A stretch of DNA of 64,000 bases from Paludibacter sp. (lineage in GTDB: Bacteria > Bacteroidota > Bacteroidia > Bacteroidales > Paludibacteraceae): NCBI GenBank assembly GCA_031292575.1, contig JARLGX010000017.1, positions 1 through 64,000 on the forward strand, in the 5' to 3' direction. Shown here piece after piece: positions 1 to 10,916 of the stretch (positions within the stretch are counted from its first letter, which is position 1; every line of letters starts with the position of its first letter). The notes under the pieces are model-generated. The model worked only from the letters and a program-made list of their open reading frames with translations. It made no database searches and was not told the DNA's origin. Made by a program: the position numbers and the translations under genes.

Positions 1-497
1 CCGTAGGGAATCGATATATTTATCCCCTAACGGGGAATTTAATCCCTGAAATAACATATTCTATGGATATAAATTCCCTACGGGAATGTTGACGCATGTA
101 TCTCAATTAGTTATATAAATTCTTATATCGAACTCACGTTAGTTTAGGAGTCTACGATTAAATTTAGCTGTAACATAGTTCGTTTATTTTCAAATTTCGT
201 TGTCGGGTTTTGTGCTGTCTTTTTTTTAGGTTTACAGGTACACTTCCTTTGTTCGGTGTAATCTCCAGGTGGCATCGTACTAAAATTAAAACTCAAAGAT
301 AAAAACTATTTTTCACATTAACAAGAGATTGTTTATTTTTTTAATTTATCTAATAGACATCATATAAGTTTGATTCTTTGAACTTTTAATGCCTTTGATT
401 TATGACTAATGATACGTACTATCTAATTACTCCGAAAACAGAGTATCACTTCAAGGATTGCTTCCACTGAGTATAATCAGTGTTTTATAACAAAAAA

Positions 498-528
498 AAC
501 TCCCCTTGAGACGATCTCAAGGGGAGTT
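498..528 (-). terminator. Rho-independent terminator for the GH2 gene
   Basis: AACTCCCCTTGAG-acgat-CTCAAGGGGAGTT perfect 13-bp stem; on the minus strand it is followed by a T8 run, just past the stop of 550..3051. Confidence 0.9.
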
Positions 529-549
529 CCTGTATTTTGATATAAATCT

Positions 550-3051
550 TTATTTACTCTTAATCAAAATTTCCTGTGCTGGTAAACCATCCACTTCGGC
601 TTTGAGCGTGATGTCTCCTTTTTTGCCGGTACTTTGCACAATGGCCAGACATTTGCCGTAAAACAAATGACGTTCAGGTTTTTTTAACGACACATGATCG
701 TTTTGATCGCCGTTATCGGTTCCAACAATAGCACCTTCGCCTTCAACGGTGAATTTTACCAACTGGTTAGCCAGTGGGTTAGCATTCCCTTCTTTATCGA
801 GCAATTCAACTGTTACATACGATAGGTCTTTGCCATCAGCTTTAATGCTTGAGCGGTCCGCTTTCATGCTTATACTTACGGGTTCGCCTGCAGTCTTAAT
901 TTCTTTGGTCAATACCACTTTTCCATCTTTACGCGAAACGGCCTTCAATGTTCCGGGTTCGTATTTTACGCGCCACATTACATGCAGGTCATCTCCTGTT
1001 TTACTACGTTTGCCTAAGGATTTTCCATTTAAATATAGTTCCACTTCGTCGGCATTATTGTAATAGGCCCATACATCCACAGTTTGTCCCGGTGTCCAGT
1101 TCCAATGTGGGAAAATGTACAATACATCCTTGGTTGTCCATTCACTTTGGTACATATAATAAACATCTTTGGGGAATCCGGCTAAGTCAATGATTCCAAA
1201 ATACGAACTGCGCGATGGCCACCAATAGGGGGTCGGTTCGCCCAGGTAATCAAAACCTGTCCAGATAAATTGACCGGCCACATGGTCTAATTTTTTGACA
1301 ATTTTCCATGTTGCTTCGTGGGTTGAACCCCATGGTGCGCGACAATTATCGTATGCTGAACATTGTTGTGAAGGATTTGTATAAGGTTTATCCCAACTTT
1401 TGGGACAAACAATTATACTGTCTGAAGGCATCACATAATAGCCACGTGTTTGAAGTGCCGAAACCGACTCGCTTACAAAGAATGGTTTAGTTGGGAAATG
1501 TTTGGTAACATCTGCGTATTGCGATTCGTGATAATTAAAGCCGATCAAATCCATTGCTTGAGATAAAAAAAGCGGATTATTATCGTCGGTTCCATTACAT
1601 GCTGCAGATACAGGACGAGTAGGATCAACGGCTTTTGTAATATCAACCAATTCTTTTGTAAGTAATGCATTTTTCCCCAATTTACCTGATTTTGCGGCTT
1701 CATTACTATCCACTTTTCTGTTATTCAAAAGGATATTTGCTTTTTGTAAATCCATATCTTCCGATTTGGCTTCGCCCCATTGTTCACCAACTTCATTGCC
1801 GATGCTCCAGATAAAGATGGAAGGGTGATTCCGGTCACGTGTAATCATATCTGTCAAATCGCGTTCGTGCCATTCGGCGAAATCAGAGGAATAATCGTAT
1901 TTAGTTTTCTTTTTTAGCCACATATCAAAAGCTTCGTCCATCACAATAAAGCCCATCTGATCGCAAAGGTCGAGCAATTCGGGAGCAGGTGGATTGTGAG
2001 AGGTACGAATGGCGTTACAGCCCATGGCTTTGAGAATTTCTAACTGACGTTGAATAGCTCGGGTATTGATGGCAGCTCCCAGTGCGCCTAAGTCATGGTG
2101 GTCACATACACCATTAATTTTCACATGTTTGTTGTTCAGAAAAAAACCTTTTTTTACATCGAATTCAAAGGAACGTATTCCCACCGGCGTTTCATATTCA
2201 TCCACTTGTTTACCTTTGATATACAATTTAGTAATCATTTTGTACAAATACGGAGTTTCGATACTCCAAAGGGTAGGCTCTGTTACGTCCAGCGTTTGAG
2301 ATACTTTATCCGATGCTGCAGATATAACATAAATTGTGCTATCGGTTTTTGAAACACTTTCACCCTTGGCATTTACCAATATTTGTTCTACTTTTATTGG
2401 TTGAACATTTTTAGTTGTATTTTTTATTGTAGTTTCAATTACCACTTTAGCATCATTTTCGCTTACTTCCGGAGTGGTTATATAAGTTCCCCAATGATCC
2501 ACGTGAACAGGATTAGTTATAACCAACCACACATTACGGTAAATCCCCGAACCGGAATACCAGCGCGAATTTGGCTGTTTTGAATTATCCACTTTTACAG
2601 CTATAACATTAGTTATTCCGAACTTGACATAGGGAGTCAAATCGTAACGGAAAGAAGAATAGCCATAAGGTCTTACTCCGACTGAAGTTCCATTAATCCA
2701 AACTTCGCTGTTTCTATATACACCATCAAAATCAATGTAAATACATTTGCCTAAATTGGCAAGGTCCATCGTGAATGATTTTCTATACCAACCAATTCCA
2801 CCAGGTAAAGCTCCTCCGCCCGGCGAAGCCGGAAAATCTTTACCAAAGTCGGATTCAATGCTCCAATCATGCGGCAAATTAAGACTACGCCAGGAACTGG
2901 CATCAAAAAAAGGGTCTGACGCATTCAACGTGCTATCGGCTAAAGTAAATTTCCAGTCGTTGTCAAAGTTCTGAACACGTTCTGTGTTTTTAGCTGCTAA
3001 ACTTGAACTTAACAAGATGAACAAAATTGGAATAAATTTAAGAGTTCTCAT
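550..3051 (-). CDS. Glycoside hydrolase family 2 / beta-galactosidase-like, secreted
   Basis: 833 aa ORF with N-terminal signal peptide; GH2 sandwich (SWRSLNLPHDWSIE), catalytic region motifs NAIRTSHNPPAPELLDLCD and SIGNEVGEQW. Confidence 0.92.
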   Translation of the reverse strand: MRTLKFIPILFILLSSSLAAKNTERVQNFDNDWKFTLADSTLNASDPFFDASSWRSLNLPHDWSIESDFGKDFPASPGGGALPGGIGWYRKSFTMDLANLGKCIYIDFDGVYRNSEVWINGTSVGVRPYGYSSFRYDLTPYVKFGITNVIAVKVDNSKQPNSRWYSGSGIYRNVWLVITNPVHVDHWGTYITTPEVSENDAKVVIETTIKNTTKNVQPIKVEQILVNAKGESVSKTDSTIYVISAASDKVSQTLDVTEPTLWSIETPYLYKMITKLYIKGKQVDEYETPVGIRSFEFDVKKGFFLNNKHVKINGVCDHHDLGALGAAINTRAIQRQLEILKAMGCNAIRTSHNPPAPELLDLCDQMGFIVMDEAFDMWLKKKTKYDYSSDFAEWHERDLTDMITRDRNHPSIFIWSIGNEVGEQWGEAKSEDMDLQKANILLNNRKVDSNEAAKSGKLGKNALLTKELVDITKAVDPTRPVSAACNGTDDNNPLFLSQAMDLIGFNYHESQYADVTKHFPTKPFFVSESVSALQTRGYYVMPSDSIIVCPKSWDKPYTNPSQQCSAYDNCRAPWGSTHEATWKIVKKLDHVAGQFIWTGFDYLGEPTPYWWPSRSSYFGIIDLAGFPKDVYYMYQSEWTTKDVLYIFPHWNWTPGQTVDVWAYYNNADEVELYLNGKSLGKRSKTGDDLHVMWRVKYEPGTLKAVSRKDGKVVLTKEIKTAGEPVSISMKADRSSIKADGKDLSYVTVELLDKEGNANPLANQLVKFTVEGEGAIVGTDNGDQNDHVSLKKPERHLFYGKCLAIVQSTGKKGDITLKAEVDGLPAQEILIKSK

Positions 3052-3610
3052 TTTTTAATTTCTTGAAAATATGGTTTACCTGTGATTAATATAAATTCGT
3101 GAAAGTTCTCTATAGAAAAAACCTCGGACAAAAATACTTAATAATTTATGCTTAATCGTTCATTTTTGTAGATAATTAGGTCTATATATGTTTTAATTTG
3201 AGGTATATTTTGTAAACAGCAACATACATTATTTGATTATCCATAGGAATAGCTATTTTAATGTATTAAGACTTAATTTTTTAGAATTATTTTAAACTCA
3301 TCCAAATATTATGTATTTTTATTCACTGAGCAAAAAAGTTTCAATTTACAATTTAAAATTATATGGTAAACTTTATTAACGAACTGAAAATAATGCAATA
3401 ATAAAGATGAATGAATATCATAATTAGCGAAGATTGTTATGCATTATTGCATATTTATTACACTTAAAGAAAAAATATACATGAATAAGGAAAAATTTCT
3501 TTAATTGCTTTCGTACTACAAAAAAAAACACTACTTTTGTAACCGAAAAAGAGAATTTTGGTTTAGGAGTTAGTAAAAACAATATAATAAGATCAATTAA
3601 TTTAAAAAAA

Positions 3611-5206
3611 ATGGCAAATTTGGATTTAAGCAAGTACGGCATTTCGGGAAATTACGAAATAGTACACAATCCTTCTTATGAAGTTCTATTTCAAGATGAA
3701 ATGAATCCTGCAAACGAAGGTTTTGAAAAAGGAGTGTTAACAACATCGGGTGCTGTTTCGGTTGATACAGGTAAATTCACAGGACGTTCTCCTAAAGATA
3801 AATTCTTTGTAAAGGATGCTGTGACTGACGAACATTTGTGGTGGGATGGAACAATCAATCGCCCAACTACTCCTGAAGTATTTGATCATTGCAAAAACCT
3901 GGTTACAAAACAACTTTCTTCGGCTAAGAAACTTTACGTTGTTGACACATTCTGCGGAACCAACGAAGATACTCGTATGAAAGTACGTTTTATTATGGAA
4001 GTTGCATGGCAAGCTCATTTCGTAACTAACATGTTTATCCGTCCTTCACACTACGAGTTGGCAAACTACGGCGAACCTGACTTCGTAACATTAAATGGTT
4101 CTAAAACGTCTAATCCACAATGGAAAGAACAAGGATTAAACTCTGAAGTTTTCACGTTGTTCAACCTCACAACCAGAATGCAGGTTATTGGTGGTACCTG
4201 GTACGGTGGTGAAATGAAAAAAGGTATTTTTGCTTTAATGAACTACTATTTGCCATTGAAAGGCATGGCTTCCATGCATTGCTCAGCCAACGTAGGTAAA
4301 GATGGTGATGTTGCTATTTTCTTCGGACTTTCAGGAACTGGTAAAACTACCCTTTCTGCAGATCCAAAACGTTATTTAATTGGAGATGACGAACATGGCT
4401 GGGATGACAATGGTGTATTCAACTACGAAGGCGGCTGTTATGCAAAAGTTATCGATTTGGAAATGGATAAAGAACCTGACATCTGGAGAGCAATCCGTCG
4501 CGATTCATTGCTGGAAAACGTAACGGTAGGTGCTGATGGCGTTGCTGATTATTCTGCAGCTGCTTCAAAAACTGAAAATACCCGTGTTTCTTACCCAATT
4601 TATTTTATAAACAAAATAGTTTCTCCTTCACGTGCAGGACACGCTAAAAAAATTATTTACCTGTCGGCTGATGCATTTGGTGTATTGCCTCCGGTATCTA
4701 TTTTGGACGAGAAATCAGCCCAATATCACTTCCTTTCAGGTTTTACGTCTAAATTAGCCGGAACTGAACGTGGTATCACTGAACCTGTTCCTTCATTCTC
4801 TCCTGCATTTGGTGAAGCATTCCTGACTTTGCACCCAACTATGTATGCAAAAACCCTAATTGGTAAAGCAAAAGAACACAATGCAAAAGTTTACTTGGTG
4901 AACACAGGTTGGAACGGAACTGGAAAACGTATTTCGTTGAAAAATACACGTGCTATCATTGATGCAATTATCGACGGTTCAATTGAAAAAGCCGAAACAA
5001 TAAAGGTTCCTATTTTGAACTTAGTTGCTCCTAAGGCATTGAACAATGTTGATACGGAAATTCTTGACCCACGTAACACCTATGCTAATGTTGCTGAATG
5101 GGAAACCAAAGCAAAATCACTGGCTGCCAAATACATCAAGAACTTCGAACAATATTGCGACAATGATGATGCTAAAGCATTAGTTTCTTCAGGACCACAA
5201 TTGTAA
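3611..5206 (+). CDS. pckA: Phosphoenolpyruvate carboxykinase (ATP)
   Basis: 531 aa; [55 protein letters not shown] typical of ATP-dependent PEPCK. Confidence 0.97.
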   Translation: MANLDLSKYGISGNYEIVHNPSYEVLFQDEMNPANEGFEKGVLTTSGAVSVDTGKFTGRSPKDKFFVKDAVTDEHLWWDGTINRPTTPEVFDHCKNLVTKQLSSAKKLYVVDTFCGTNEDTRMKVRFIMEVAWQAHFVTNMFIRPSHYELANYGEPDFVTLNGSKTSNPQWKEQGLNSEVFTLFNLTTRMQVIGGTWYGGEMKKGIFALMNYYLPLKGMASMHCSANVGKDGDVAIFFGLSGTGKTTLSADPKRYLIGDDEHGWDDNGVFNYEGGCYAKVIDLEMDKEPDIWRAIRRDSLLENVTVGADGVADYSAAASKTENTRVSYPIYFINKIVSPSRAGHAKKIIYLSADAFGVLPPVSILDEKSAQYHFLSGFTSKLAGTERGITEPVPSFSPAFGEAFLTLHPTMYAKTLIGKAKEHNAKVYLVNTGWNGTGKRISLKNTRAIIDAIIDGSIEKAETIKVPILNLVAPKALNNVDTEILDPRNTYANVAEWETKAKSLAAKYIKNFEQYCDNDDAKALVSSGPQL

Positions 5207-5250
5207 GAAGGACCAAGAGTCAAGATTTTAGAATCAAGTCTTTAATATAT

Positions 5251-5290
5251 AAAATGAGCTGTTCGATTAATTTCGGACAGCTCATTTTTT
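5251..5290 (+). terminator. Rho-independent terminator after pckA
   Basis: AAATGAGCTGT...ACAGCTCATTTTTT stem-loop with T-run 45 bp after the stop. Confidence 0.85.
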
Positions 5291-5309
5291 ATATAATCTT
5301 GAAAATTCT

Positions 5310-6140
5310 TTATGGCTTCCTTTCCTTGTCAAAACAACGATCGAAAAACAAGAATTGATACTGCACGGCATTTGCCCAATACGCCCAGTTATGTTCGCCG
5401 GGGCGTTCAATATAATCGTGGTCAATGTTCAATGCCATTAATCTGCGGTGTAGGCCTGCATTAATCTGATAGAAAAAGTCTGAAACTCCGCAATCTATTA
5501 TCAAGTTCAGTTCGCCTTTTTTTAATGTTTCAACCATATTGATTACTGATCGATTATCCCACTCTGCACGGTTAGTATCAAAATTTCCAATTCGTTTGGC
5601 AATATCGAATAGTTTTGTAGAACTTCTTAAATCAACTCCTCCACTCATACTGCCCGCACTGCCAAACAAAACAGGATTCCGAATTGCCAGATACAAAGCA
5701 CCATGTCCCCCCATGCTATTTCCGGTTATAGCTCTGCCGAACCTATTGGGAATAGTTGAAAAATGAGTATCGATAAAAGGAATTAATTCTTTGGTAATGT
5801 ATGTTTCATACTGATAAGTTGAATCTATCGGACTGTCGAAATACCAACTGCTATAACCACCATCGGGACATACAATTAGAAATTGATATTCTGTTGACAG
5901 GTTTTTAATTGAAGGTACTGCATTCACCCATTTAGCATAATTATCACCAAAGCCGTGAAGTAAATACACAACCGGGTAGTGTTTTTTAGCCGAATAGTTT
6001 TCAGGAATGATTACTACGTTCTTAATTTCCTTCTTCATTTTGGGAGAAAAGACAGCAATCGTATCAACCTGAACCTGAATCCGTGAAAAAGCAAATAAAC
6101 TAATAAATAAGGTTACTAACAGAAGATTTAGTCGTTTCAT
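5310..6140 (-). CDS. Secreted alpha/beta-hydrolase, putative esterase family (esterase D-like)
   Basis: Signal peptide; YPVVYLLHGFGDNYAKW, GNSMGGHGALYLA nucleophile elbow, C-terminal GEHNWAYW. Confidence 0.85.
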   Translation of the reverse strand: MKRLNLLLVTLFISLFAFSRIQVQVDTIAVFSPKMKKEIKNVVIIPENYSAKKHYPVVYLLHGFGDNYAKWVNAVPSIKNLSTEYQFLIVCPDGGYSSWYFDSPIDSTYQYETYITKELIPFIDTHFSTIPNRFGRAITGNSMGGHGALYLAIRNPVLFGSAGSMSGGVDLRSSTKLFDIAKRIGNFDTNRAEWDNRSVINMVETLKKGELNLIIDCGVSDFFYQINAGLHRRLMALNIDHDYIERPGEHNWAYWANAVQYQFLFFDRCFDKERKP

Positions 6141-6366
6141 AATTGCGTGTATATTTTAAATTTTAAGAAGTGAGGGCAACAAAGATAAAGAATATCAATC
6201 AATATCATAGTATAATGATTAGTTATCGTCGTGATTATAAATTACTTTTTGAAATTTAAAATACTTTTTGCAAGCTATGAGAAATAATTTTACCTTTGCC
6301 TTCGGAAATCCGAAAACAAATTCATATTGAAAAAAAATAAATTATAAATATATAAATCAGCAATTT

Positions 6367-6648
6367 ATGTTTAAAACAAATCAGTATTTCGATGGAAAAG
6401 TTGTTTCTATCGGATTGGAATCAGTAGAAGGAAATGCAACGGTAGGCGTTATGGCAGCGGGCGAATATGAATTTGGCACAGGTACCATCGAAATTATGAC
6501 TGTTATTTCGGGACAGCTCACCATTCAACAACCAGATGAAATAGAATGGAAAACATACAAAAAGTTTGAAAGTTTTGTGGTGGCAAAAGACGTAAAATTC
6601 AAGGTGAAATGTACAGAAGACACGCCGTACTTGTGCTTGTATAAATAA
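6367..6648 (+). CDS. ppnP: Pyrimidine/purine nucleoside phosphorylase (PpnP/DUF1255 cupin)
   Basis: 93 aa; YFDGKVVSIGLE, GVMAAGEYEFGTGTIEIMTVISG, FESFVVAKDVKFKVKC, typical of the YaiE/PpnP family. Confidence 0.9.
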   Translation: MFKTNQYFDGKVVSIGLESVEGNATVGVMAAGEYEFGTGTIEIMTVISGQLTIQQPDEIEWKTYKKFESFVVAKDVKFKVKCTEDTPYLCLYK

Positions 6649-6650
6649 GA

Positions 6651-6686
6651 AAAAAGCTTGCTCCTTAATTGTAACAAGCTTTTTAG
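6651..6686 (+). terminator. Terminator-like hairpin after ppnP
   Basis: AAAAGCTTG...CAAGCTTTTT inverted repeat. Confidence 0.7.
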
Positions 6687-6724
6687 TATATTTAATAGCC
6701 TGCTTACTAAATACTACCGGTTTT

Positions 6725-7720
6725 TCAAAACTTCTTAAACCCGATTATCTCGCGTACCTCACGGATGGTTTTAGCGGCGTTTTCCTGCGCTTTTTCTTTC
6801 CCCATGCGTGCTACCTTGGAAACATAAGCTTCATCGGCCGAAATGGCTTTTATTTGCTCTCTAAATGGTTCCGTAAACGCAATCATATCAACCGCCAGTT
6901 GTTTCTTCATGTCACCGTAGCGAATCTGGCAGGTATTGTATTGTTCGTTGAAATAAGACAATGTCTCCGGAGTCGAAACTACTTTCATAAGCTGGAAAAT
7001 ATTTTCTATGGCATCCGGTTTTATTTGGTTAGGCTCGGTAGGTCCTGAGTCTGTAACAGCTTTCATTACTTTTTTGCGAATAGCTTCGGGCTCGTCGGCC
7101 AGAAAAATAGCATTCCCCTCACCTTCCGATTTACCCATTTTGCCCGTTCCGTTCAATCCCGGGATTTTGACAAGTTCATTCCCGAAATTATAGGCTTGCG
7201 GTTCCGGGAAATAATCTACATTGTACAAACGGTTAAAACGGTTACCAAAAGTACGGGTCATTTCCAAATGTTGCTCCTGATCTTTTCCTACCGGCACTTT
7301 AGTAGCACGGTGAATTAAAATATCAGCGGCCATAAGCGTTGGATAAGTCAACAGTCCGGCATTTACATTTTCGGGTTGTTGGCGAATTTTATCTTTGAAA
7401 GAAGTACAACGCTCAAGCTCGCCAATATACGCATTCATATTCAGGAACAAATACAATTCAGCCACTTCGGGCACATCGCTTTGAATATAAAGGGTTGCTT
7501 TTTCGGGATCAAGACCTGCCGCGAGGTATTCAACTAAAATCTGACGAACATTACCATATAAGTCCCCCGGTGTGGGATGCGTGGTAAGTGAGTGATAATC
7601 GGCAATGAAAAAATAGCAGTTATGCTCATTTTGCATGCTTATAAAATTGCGCAATGCGCCAAAGTAATTTCCTAAGTGAAGGTTTCCGGTTGGGCGAATG
7701 CCACTGACAACTGTTTCCAT
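6725..7720 (-). CDS. trpS: Tryptophanyl-tRNA synthetase
   Basis: 331 aa; SGIRPTGNLHLGNYFGALRN (HIGH-like) and GKMGKSEGEGNAIF (KMSKS-like). Confidence 0.96.
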   Translation of the reverse strand: METVVSGIRPTGNLHLGNYFGALRNFISMQNEHNCYFFIADYHSLTTHPTPGDLYGNVRQILVEYLAAGLDPEKATLYIQSDVPEVAELYLFLNMNAYIGELERCTSFKDKIRQQPENVNAGLLTYPTLMAADILIHRATKVPVGKDQEQHLEMTRTFGNRFNRLYNVDYFPEPQAYNFGNELVKIPGLNGTGKMGKSEGEGNAIFLADEPEAIRKKVMKAVTDSGPTEPNQIKPDAIENIFQLMKVVSTPETLSYFNEQYNTCQIRYGDMKKQLAVDMIAFTEPFREQIKAISADEAYVSKVARMGKEKAQENAAKTIREVREIIGFKKF

Positions 7721-7847
7721 TAATTGATTTTGTTACGAGTTACGAATTACAGGAAAGTAAATTCGTTAACGAGTTAACGAGTAAACGGCAAAGAAGTAAA
7801 CGAATATATTAATTACGATTACACGATTACACAGTTCAACATTTATT

Positions 7848-8303
7848 TTATTCTATTGGTATTGTTCTTTTAATTCTCTGATCTAACGATGTAAGCGTTT
7901 CGGTAGTTGCTACGCCGGGTATTTCCTGAATTTTCCCATTCAACAGTTCCATTAAATGCTCGTCGTTTTTGGCATATAATTTTATCAGGATAGTGTATGA
8001 ACCAAGCGTATACTGCGATTCCACAATTTCGGGTATTTTTTCCAGTTCTGACACCACTTCTTTGTACATTGACCCACGCTCCAGTGTTATACCAATGTAA
8101 GCACACATTTGGAACCCAAGCATCTTTGGGTTTACGTTGTAGCCCGAACCGGTTATGACATCTATATCAATCAAGCGTTGTACACGCTGATGAATGGCTG
8201 CTCGAGACACTCCACATTCTTCGGCAACATCTTTGAAAGGCATACGCGCATTCTGAGTTATAATCTGGAGAATTTTTCTGTCTAATTGATCTATTTTTTC
8301 CAT
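7848..8303 (-). CDS. Lrp/AsnC family transcriptional regulator
   Basis: N-terminal HTH LDRKILQIITQNARMPFKDVAEECGVSRAAIHQRVQRL and RAM domain. Confidence 0.93.
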   Translation of the reverse strand: MEKIDQLDRKILQIITQNARMPFKDVAEECGVSRAAIHQRVQRLIDIDVITGSGYNVNPKMLGFQMCAYIGITLERGSMYKEVVSELEKIPEIVESQYTLGSYTILIKLYAKNDEHLMELLNGKIQEIPGVATTETLTSLDQRIKRTIPIE

Positions 8304-8438
8304 GGTTATTGATTTGTTATTATCATATAGGCAGCAAAATTATATATAATAAATTGAAATTGAAAGATTATAATCTTAAATATCGGAAAATTAAGGATAA
8401 ATGATAGATAATTGTTTGCTCTGACTATCGTTTTGACA

Positions 8439-8480
8439 AAAAAAATAGCCGAAGTGAAATCACTCCGGCTATTTTTTATA
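8439..8480 (-). terminator. Terminator of the FKBP cluster
   Basis: AAAAAATAGCCG...CCGGCTATTTTTT stem-loop with T-runs on either strand. Confidence 0.85.
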
Positions 8481-8493
8481 TTTGTAACAAAAA

Positions 8494-9429
8494 CTATCGA
8501 CGTTGTTGTTGCATTTGTTGTTGCAATTGTTGCATTTGTTCTGCACTCATTTGAGGAGCTGGTTCTGATTTTTCAATTGAAATCAACTTAACATCAAAAA
8601 TCAATACAGAGAAAGGTTTGATTTTTTGTTGTTCGCGTGAGCCATAAGCCAGTTCCTGAGGAATATATATTTTATATTCTGAACCTACAGGCATTAATTT
8701 CAACGCTTCTGTCCAACCTTTGATTACTTTGCTCACTTCGAAAACTACCGGAGATTTACGAGCAATGGAACTATCGAAAACTGTTCCGTCAATCAAGGTT
8801 CCTTCGTAGTCAACTTTTACTTTGCTTGTATCGGTAGGAAGTGGGCCGTTGCCTTTTTTGATAACCTGGTATTGCAAGCCATCAGCTGTAGTGATTACAC
8901 CTGGTTTTTTTGCATTATCAGCTAAGAATTTTTCTCCGGCAAGTTTGTTTGGACCATATTGTTTTTCCATTTTTTTAGCCTGAAGAGCTGTCATCGTTTT
9001 TTGCAGATATTCCTGAGCTTGTTGTGGGGTCATTTGAATTTTTGAACCTCTCAAACCATTGATTAATCCTTGTTTAATTAAGTTTATATCAACCGATAAA
9101 GTTGAATCGCCCATTAACCCTTTTTTCTTTTGGTCTTTCAACGAAGTTCCGATTTTTGTTCCAAGGTCAGTAATTTCACCGTTTTCTTTGTCAATTTTAC
9201 CTTTCATTCCTTCGTTTAAACCATCCAAAAGTGCTTTGATTGATTTTTTAGCAGAATCTCCTTTGATATAGTAATTTTTAATTCCATCACCGTTAGCCAA
9301 TCCAAATGCATAATTCAAACTATCAAGTTGAGTTTTTAAAGTTGGCATTTTTGCTTTATTACTATTGCATGAAGAAAACGCAAATGCGGCTACTAAAGCC
9401 ACCGCCATGAATATATTCAGTTTTTTCAT
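8494..9429 (-). CDS. FKBP-type peptidyl-prolyl isomerase, lipoprotein (FKBP_N + FKBP_C)
   Basis: Lipobox FAFSSCN; FKBP_N domain; catalytic VKVDYEGTLIDGTVFDSSIARKSPVVFEVSKVIKGWTEALKLMPVGSEYKIYIPQELAYG; Q-rich tail. Confidence 0.93.
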   Translation of the reverse strand: MKKLNIFMAVALVAAFAFSSCNSNKAKMPTLKTQLDSLNYAFGLANGDGIKNYYIKGDSAKKSIKALLDGLNEGMKGKIDKENGEITDLGTKIGTSLKDQKKKGLMGDSTLSVDINLIKQGLINGLRGSKIQMTPQQAQEYLQKTMTALQAKKMEKQYGPNKLAGEKFLADNAKKPGVITTADGLQYQVIKKGNGPLPTDTSKVKVDYEGTLIDGTVFDSSIARKSPVVFEVSKVIKGWTEALKLMPVGSEYKIYIPQELAYGSREQQKIKPFSVLIFDVKLISIEKSEPAPQMSAEQMQQLQQQMQQQRR

Positions 9430-9459
9430 TTTTCTGTTTATTTTTAATTTGATGACTAA

Positions 9460-9999
9460 TTATTTTGTAGGTTGTGGGGCTTGTTGTGGAGCTTGCTGAG
9501 GTGCAGGTTGACCTTGTGGCATTTGACCTTGTGGCATTTGCTGTTTCATTTTTTCTTGTTGAATTTTCATCATGGTTTTTTGGATAAAGTCTTGTGCTTC
9601 TTTAGCAGTCATCCCTTTGTCAAAACCATTTAATGCATTCACAAGTCCTTGTCTCACTAATTTTTCATCAAATTTCATTGTTGAATCACCCATTAAGCCT
9701 TTTGCTTTTTGTTGTTTAAACGAGTTTCCGATTTCAAGACCCAATTTGTACATTTCGCCTTTGTCAGATCCTTTGTAAGCTTTGTCAAGTGCTTTCATCA
9801 AAGCAATGATTGGTTTACTTGTAGTGTCAGTCTTCATGTAATAGTTTTTAATGCCATCACCGTTTGCCAAACCAAGTGCATAATTTAAACTGTCATTTTG
9901 GGTTTTCAATTGTGACGTTTTTGCTTCGTATTTGTTGCACGAAGTAAGCATAAAAATGGCAACCAAGGCTACCAACGATAAAATACTTTGTTTTTTCAT
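9460..9999 (-). CDS. FKBP_N-domain-only lipoprotein lacking the catalytic FKBP domain
   Basis: Lipobox LTSCNKYE; LKTQNDSLNYALGLANGDGIKNYYMK aligns with the neighbouring FKBP N-terminus, then ends in a PQ-rich tail with no FKBP_C. Confidence 0.85.
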   Translation of the reverse strand: MKKQSILSLVALVAIFMLTSCNKYEAKTSQLKTQNDSLNYALGLANGDGIKNYYMKTDTTSKPIIALMKALDKAYKGSDKGEMYKLGLEIGNSFKQQKAKGLMGDSTMKFDEKLVRQGLVNALNGFDKGMTAKEAQDFIQKTMMKIQQEKMKQQMPQGQMPQGQPAPQQAPQQAPQPTK

Positions 10000-10024
10000 T
10001 TGATTTTCAATTTATAAATTTTTA

Positions 10025-10834
10025 TTATTTTTTTACACTATGAGTTTTTGCTCTTTGTACAGCTTTGACCGGTGTAACAGGTTTTACATCTACTACGGGT
10101 GCTACTTCTTTTACGGGTTTTATATCGAGTAATTCGATTTCAAAAACAAGGGTTGCATAAGCCGGAATTACTCCATTGCCTGCGCCTTTTTCGCCATAAG
10201 CAAGTGTGTAAGGAACAAAGAATTTATATTTCGACCCTACTGACATCAGTTGTACACCTTCAGTCCAACCCGGAATTACCTGATTAAGCGGAAAAGTTAT
10301 TGGTTCACCACGGTCAATTGAGCTATCGAATTTTTTTCCATCAATCAAAAATCCTTCATAATTTACTTTTACCGAATCTGTAGCTTGCGGTTTTGGACCA
10401 TCTTTTGCTACTAAAACCTTGTACTGCAAACCACTTGCTGTAGTTTGAACTCCTTCTTTGGTTTTATTTTCAGCTAAAAACTTTTCACCGTCAGCTTTTT
10501 TTAATTCAGCATCCTGAGCTTGCGCTTTGCTAATGTAATTCTTAAAATATTCTGCGGCAACTTCTGGTTTTATAAGAGTTGTATCACCTTTCATCGCTGT
10601 TGAAAATCCTTTAATCAAAAGATCTACATTCGATTTCCCTCCGGGAATACCTTTTAGGTTTTTGGCAAAATCGCCTCCTACATTCATTCCCAATGCATAA
10701 CTCATAGAATCAACATCGTTAACTAAAATCTGAACAGGAGCCTGAACAACTGCTTTATCCTTTTTTTTGTTTTTGGCTTCTACAGCAGTAAACACGAGAG
10801 TTGCTGCAGCAATAAATAAAATCGTTTTTTTCAT
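10025..10834 (-). CDS. FKBP-type peptidyl-prolyl isomerase, exported
   Basis: Internal start MKKTILFIAAATLVFTAVEA is preferred over the listed 10924; FKBP_C VKVNYEGFLIDGKKFDSSIDRGEPITFPLNQVIPGWTEGVQLMSVGSKYKFFVPYTLAYG. Confidence 0.9.
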   Translation of the reverse strand: MKKTILFIAAATLVFTAVEAKNKKKDKAVVQAPVQILVNDVDSMSYALGMNVGGDFAKNLKGIPGGKSNVDLLIKGFSTAMKGDTTLIKPEVAAEYFKNYISKAQAQDAELKKADGEKFLAENKTKEGVQTTASGLQYKVLVAKDGPKPQATDSVKVNYEGFLIDGKKFDSSIDRGEPITFPLNQVIPGWTEGVQLMSVGSKYKFFVPYTLAYGEKGAGNGVIPAYATLVFEIELLDIKPVKEVAPVVDVKPVTPVKAVQRAKTHSVKK

Positions 10835-10916
10835 TATTTGTATTATTAATTTTTTGATATTTTTATTTACAAAACCTGTTAGTGAAGCGTGTATAGTACT
10901 TATTGCCGACGATTTA

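Noticed and set aside
1442-1447. Other CACGTG hexamers (e.g. near 1442, 2503, 33747, 41795, 48624) as parS
   Set aside because: Flanks do not match the 16-bp consensus (several mismatches).
3060-3600. RNA gene or riboswitch upstream of pckA
   Set aside because: AT-rich with no recognisable conserved RNA; only a TACTTTTG promoter-like element seen.
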